From CAZNLH01 sp964573995 (GTDB lineage: Bacteria > Gemmatimonadota > CAZMKB01 > CAZNLH01), in contig CAZNLH010000040.1 in the NCBI GenBank assembly GCA_964573995.1, forward strand, positions 1-16,716: a stretch of DNA of 16,716 nucleotides. Direction: 5' to 3'. The position numbers and the translations under genes are program-made. This document shows, one piece after another, positions 15,167-16,716 of this stretch. The notes under the pieces were generated by a model that was given only the letters and a program-made list of their open reading frames with translations, was not told where the DNA came from and searched no databases. The stretch's first letter is position 1; the number at the start of each line of letters is the position of its first letter.

Positions 15167-15187
15167 CTGTTTATCGCGAGATAACAG
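15167..15187 (+). terminator. Hairpin after the kinase gene
   Basis: CTGT-T-TATC / GCGA / GATA-ACAG gives an 8-bp stem with one bulged T, 22 nt after the kinase stop. Only GGTTTCTC follows, so this is a weak terminator candidate. Confidence 0.35.
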
Positions 15188-15242
15188 GTTTCTCACCATG
15201 GGCAAGACGCTTCCCTGGAGGCTCGACGCCATCCCGGCGGTC

Positions 15243-15265
15243 GGGAGGTTCCACCGGAACTTCCC
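15243..15265. repeat. Strong 10-bp inverted repeat between convergent genes
   Basis: GGGAGGTTCC (15243-15252) pairs with GGAACTTCCC (15256-15265), with one G-U pair and a 3-nt loop. It lies in the gap between the kinase and the SGNH-like gene. No U-tract follows on either strand. It may act as a bidirectional transcription block. Confidence 0.45.
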
Positions 15266-15304
15266 CCCTCGAGACGCCTGCGCGGCCCACCGAGTCCCGC
15301 GCGA

Positions 15305-15359
15305 GGTGCCCGGTCCTCAAGGTCGCCCCAGCCAACTGGAACTTAAGCCGCTGGGCACC
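15305..15359. repeat. Inverted repeat with inner hairpin
   Basis: GGTGCCC (15305-15311) and GGGCACC (15353-15359) are perfect 7-bp arms about 41 nt apart. The interval contains CCAG-CCAA-CTGG. This may be part of an RNA fold or chance in GC-rich DNA. The last arm ends just before the SGNH-like stop codon region. Confidence 0.35.
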
Positions 15360-15361
15360 AT

Positions 15362-16603
15362 CTACCGACCAGTAGAGGAAGATGTAGGATCGAGGGCGGT
15401 CAATTGGCGGATATTCTCGGCGATATATGCCGAGACCACATCGCCTACTATCTCGTACCCTCTCTCGGTGTAGTGACTCTTAACTAGCGCATCCATAGAC
15501 CGCTTCCTCACCTCCTCGAGCAACCTCTCCTCCGGATCGATCACCTCGTTTTCTTCTTTCATCTTCTTCAGAAGCCCCGAGTATACCGGCCTTTCTCCGC
15601 GTAACAGGATAGACATGTCAACGCGGGTGGGCAGATGGACGATAAGGAACTTCGCCCCGTGCAACTCGACATCCTTCCTGAATTCCTCCACGATCTTCAT
15701 TGCCAACCGGGACGGCTCTCCATCCATGGAGTAGAACAGCTCCTCATTCCTATGGAAATTGAACCGGTCTACGGCCGCCACGATAAAAGATATGAACCGG
15801 CTCCTTAACCAGATCCTATCCCGATAATCCTCCTCGTTCCAGAAATATTCGTACTGTTTCAGGTTCCACGTGTCGAAATTACGGATCGTATCCTCCAGCC
15901 TTTCCGGTGGAATGGTAGGAACATTGATCAACTCCAGTTGCTCCTTGTCGTTGAGAATAAACCGAGGCTTCGAAAAGGGGATGCCGGTGCCCGTCATATA
16001 GATTGCCCGAATGAGATTCATGTTCCTCTTCACATTCTCCGGCTGGAAACCGAAAATTACTATATCGGGAGAGAACTTGTATCCCAGCTCCTTCCATCTA
16101 AGAAAGGCCTGGTCCATTCCATAGCCGCCCACGCCGAAATTCAGGACTTCAGCATTGAGACCACCTTCGATCAGATTATTTTCAAGGCGATGTCCCCACG
16201 TCTTTTCGTATGAAACATCCGCTCCCGCCGCAAAGGAGTCGCCGAACAAGGCAATCCTCAATACGCCTTTTTCTGGGGTGAAGGATATGTCTTCGGGCAT
16301 CCTCATGCCATAACCGTTGATATCGCTTCTTCTGTGTGGATTGAAGGTCCACCCGACAAGGCGGTCATATTTGAACAGCGGTTTGGAATCAGAAGAGAGG
16401 TACCTATTGACCTTTTTCCCTACATTGAGCACGGGCAATCGATATGGTTTCAGATGGTACATCTTCAATGGATCCCAGCCGATAAAATAATTTCCGTCTA
16501 CGTCACTGCATCCCAGAAGGCGTACGCTCACTTCACCGAGAACGAAGCAGAAGAGAAGGGCCAGGGAAACGGACAGGATTTTTAGGCAGGTGTCTTTCTT
16601 CAC
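15362..16603 (-). CDS. Membrane-anchored SGNH/GDSL hydrolase-like protein
   Basis: 413 residues. A short basic start followed by a hydrophobic helix (about 7-30) suggests an N-terminal membrane anchor with an exported domain. Residues 115-123 read LRIALFGDS, the GDSL block I with nucleophile Ser123. VLNFGVGGYGMDQ (153-165) fits block II and FGFQPEN with Asn190 fits block III. SHYTERGYEIVGD near 376-388 supplies the block V His377. The Asp usually found two or three residues before that His is not there (V374, K375, S376), so catalysis is not certain. Such proteins often act as esterases or acetyl transfer partners in exopolysaccharide or cell-envelope modification (family knowledge). The start is GTG at 16603 with AAGGAA 7 nt upstream. 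The gene is visibly less GC-rich than sdhCAB or the kinase, suggesting a different origin. It converges on the kinase gene. Confidence 0.75.
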   Translation of the reverse strand: MKKDTCLKILSVSLALLFCFVLGEVSVRLLGCSDVDGNYFIGWDPLKMYHLKPYRLPVLNVGKKVNRYLSSDSKPLFKYDRLVGWTFNPHRRSDINGYGMRMPEDISFTPEKGVLRIALFGDSFAAGADVSYEKTWGHRLENNLIEGGLNAEVLNFGVGGYGMDQAFLRWKELGYKFSPDIVIFGFQPENVKRNMNLIRAIYMTGTGIPFSKPRFILNDKEQLELINVPTIPPERLEDTIRNFDTWNLKQYEYFWNEEDYRDRIWLRSRFISFIVAAVDRFNFHRNEELFYSMDGEPSRLAMKIVEEFRKDVELHGAKFLIVHLPTRVDMSILLRGERPVYSGLLKKMKEENEVIDPEERLLEEVRKRSMDALVKSHYTERGYEIVGDVVSAYIAENIRQLTALDPTSSSTGR

Positions 16604-16716
16604 GCTCGTTTTCCTTATCTCGGTGGTTTGAACGATAAGATGAATCGCAACAAAGAACTATCCTGAATTATTCATAAAAAAAGCAGTTTCCTTCACTAAC
16701 CGGTTGTTGTATATTT
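16604..16716 (-). other. AT-rich upstream region of the SGNH-like gene
   Basis: It contains the Shine-Dalgarno AAGGAA (16611-16616) and AT-rich sequence that probably holds the promoter, including an AACCGGTT palindrome near 16698-16705. No promoter pair convinced me. Confidence 0.35.

Noticed and set aside
15198..15473. 91-codon plus-strand open frame after the kinase
   Set aside because: It overlaps the end of the SGNH-like gene, lacks a Shine-Dalgarno and shows no known domain; the region is better explained as intergenic with hairpins.

Overview
The window comes from a bacterium of moderately high GC (about 60% by eye). Two features point to the FCB superphylum or a related candidate phylum (Latescibacterota, Krumholzibacteriota or Eisenbacteria type). 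One is a secreted beta-propeller protein ending in a PNPFNP-type FlgD-like/T9SS sorting domain. The other is a Bacteroidetes-type succinate:quinone oxidoreductase with a single di-heme cytochrome b558 subunit. This placement is an inference; there is no rRNA gene or other marker in the window.

Left part (1-3000). A short RF-1 (GGQ) domain release-factor-like gene runs off the left edge on the minus strand. It is divergent from a 768-residue exported protein on the plus strand, which carries about five PD40 repeats, six Asp-box (BNR) repeats and the sorting domain.

The most unusual part (3050-4980), all on the minus strand. A complete Cas6 endoribonuclease of the Cmx6 (MYXAN) family stands without any other cas gene or CRISPR repeats in the window. 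Directly upstream in the same orientation is a HTH-WYL transcriptional regulator. Between them is a good sigma70-like promoter for cas6, with a 6-bp-arm palindrome (CTGACA-N5-TGTCAG) lying over its -35 box. The arrangement suggests a WYL-controlled stand-alone Cas6 that may process crRNA in trans or have another RNA target.

Central part (5240-10010). A compact sdhCAB operon encodes the membrane b558 subunit, flavoprotein and iron-sulfur subunit. It ends in an unusually long hairpin with a folded loop. A SpoIID/LytB-domain lipoprotein follows. A minus-strand fragment of a mechanosensitive channel gene (MscS), lacking both ends, lies downstream and looks like a pseudogene.

Right part (10700-16716). 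A very large hybrid histidine kinase of about 1449 residues starts at GTG 10795 behind a TTGACA promoter. Its layout is REC, PAS, GAF, PAS, PAS, PAS, GAF, PAS, PAS, HisKA_3, HATPase, with visible internal duplication. It converges on a minus-strand, lower-GC, membrane-anchored SGNH/GDSL-like protein. The 217-bp gap between the two holds several inverted repeats. Most other long open frames are shadows of these genes and were left out.
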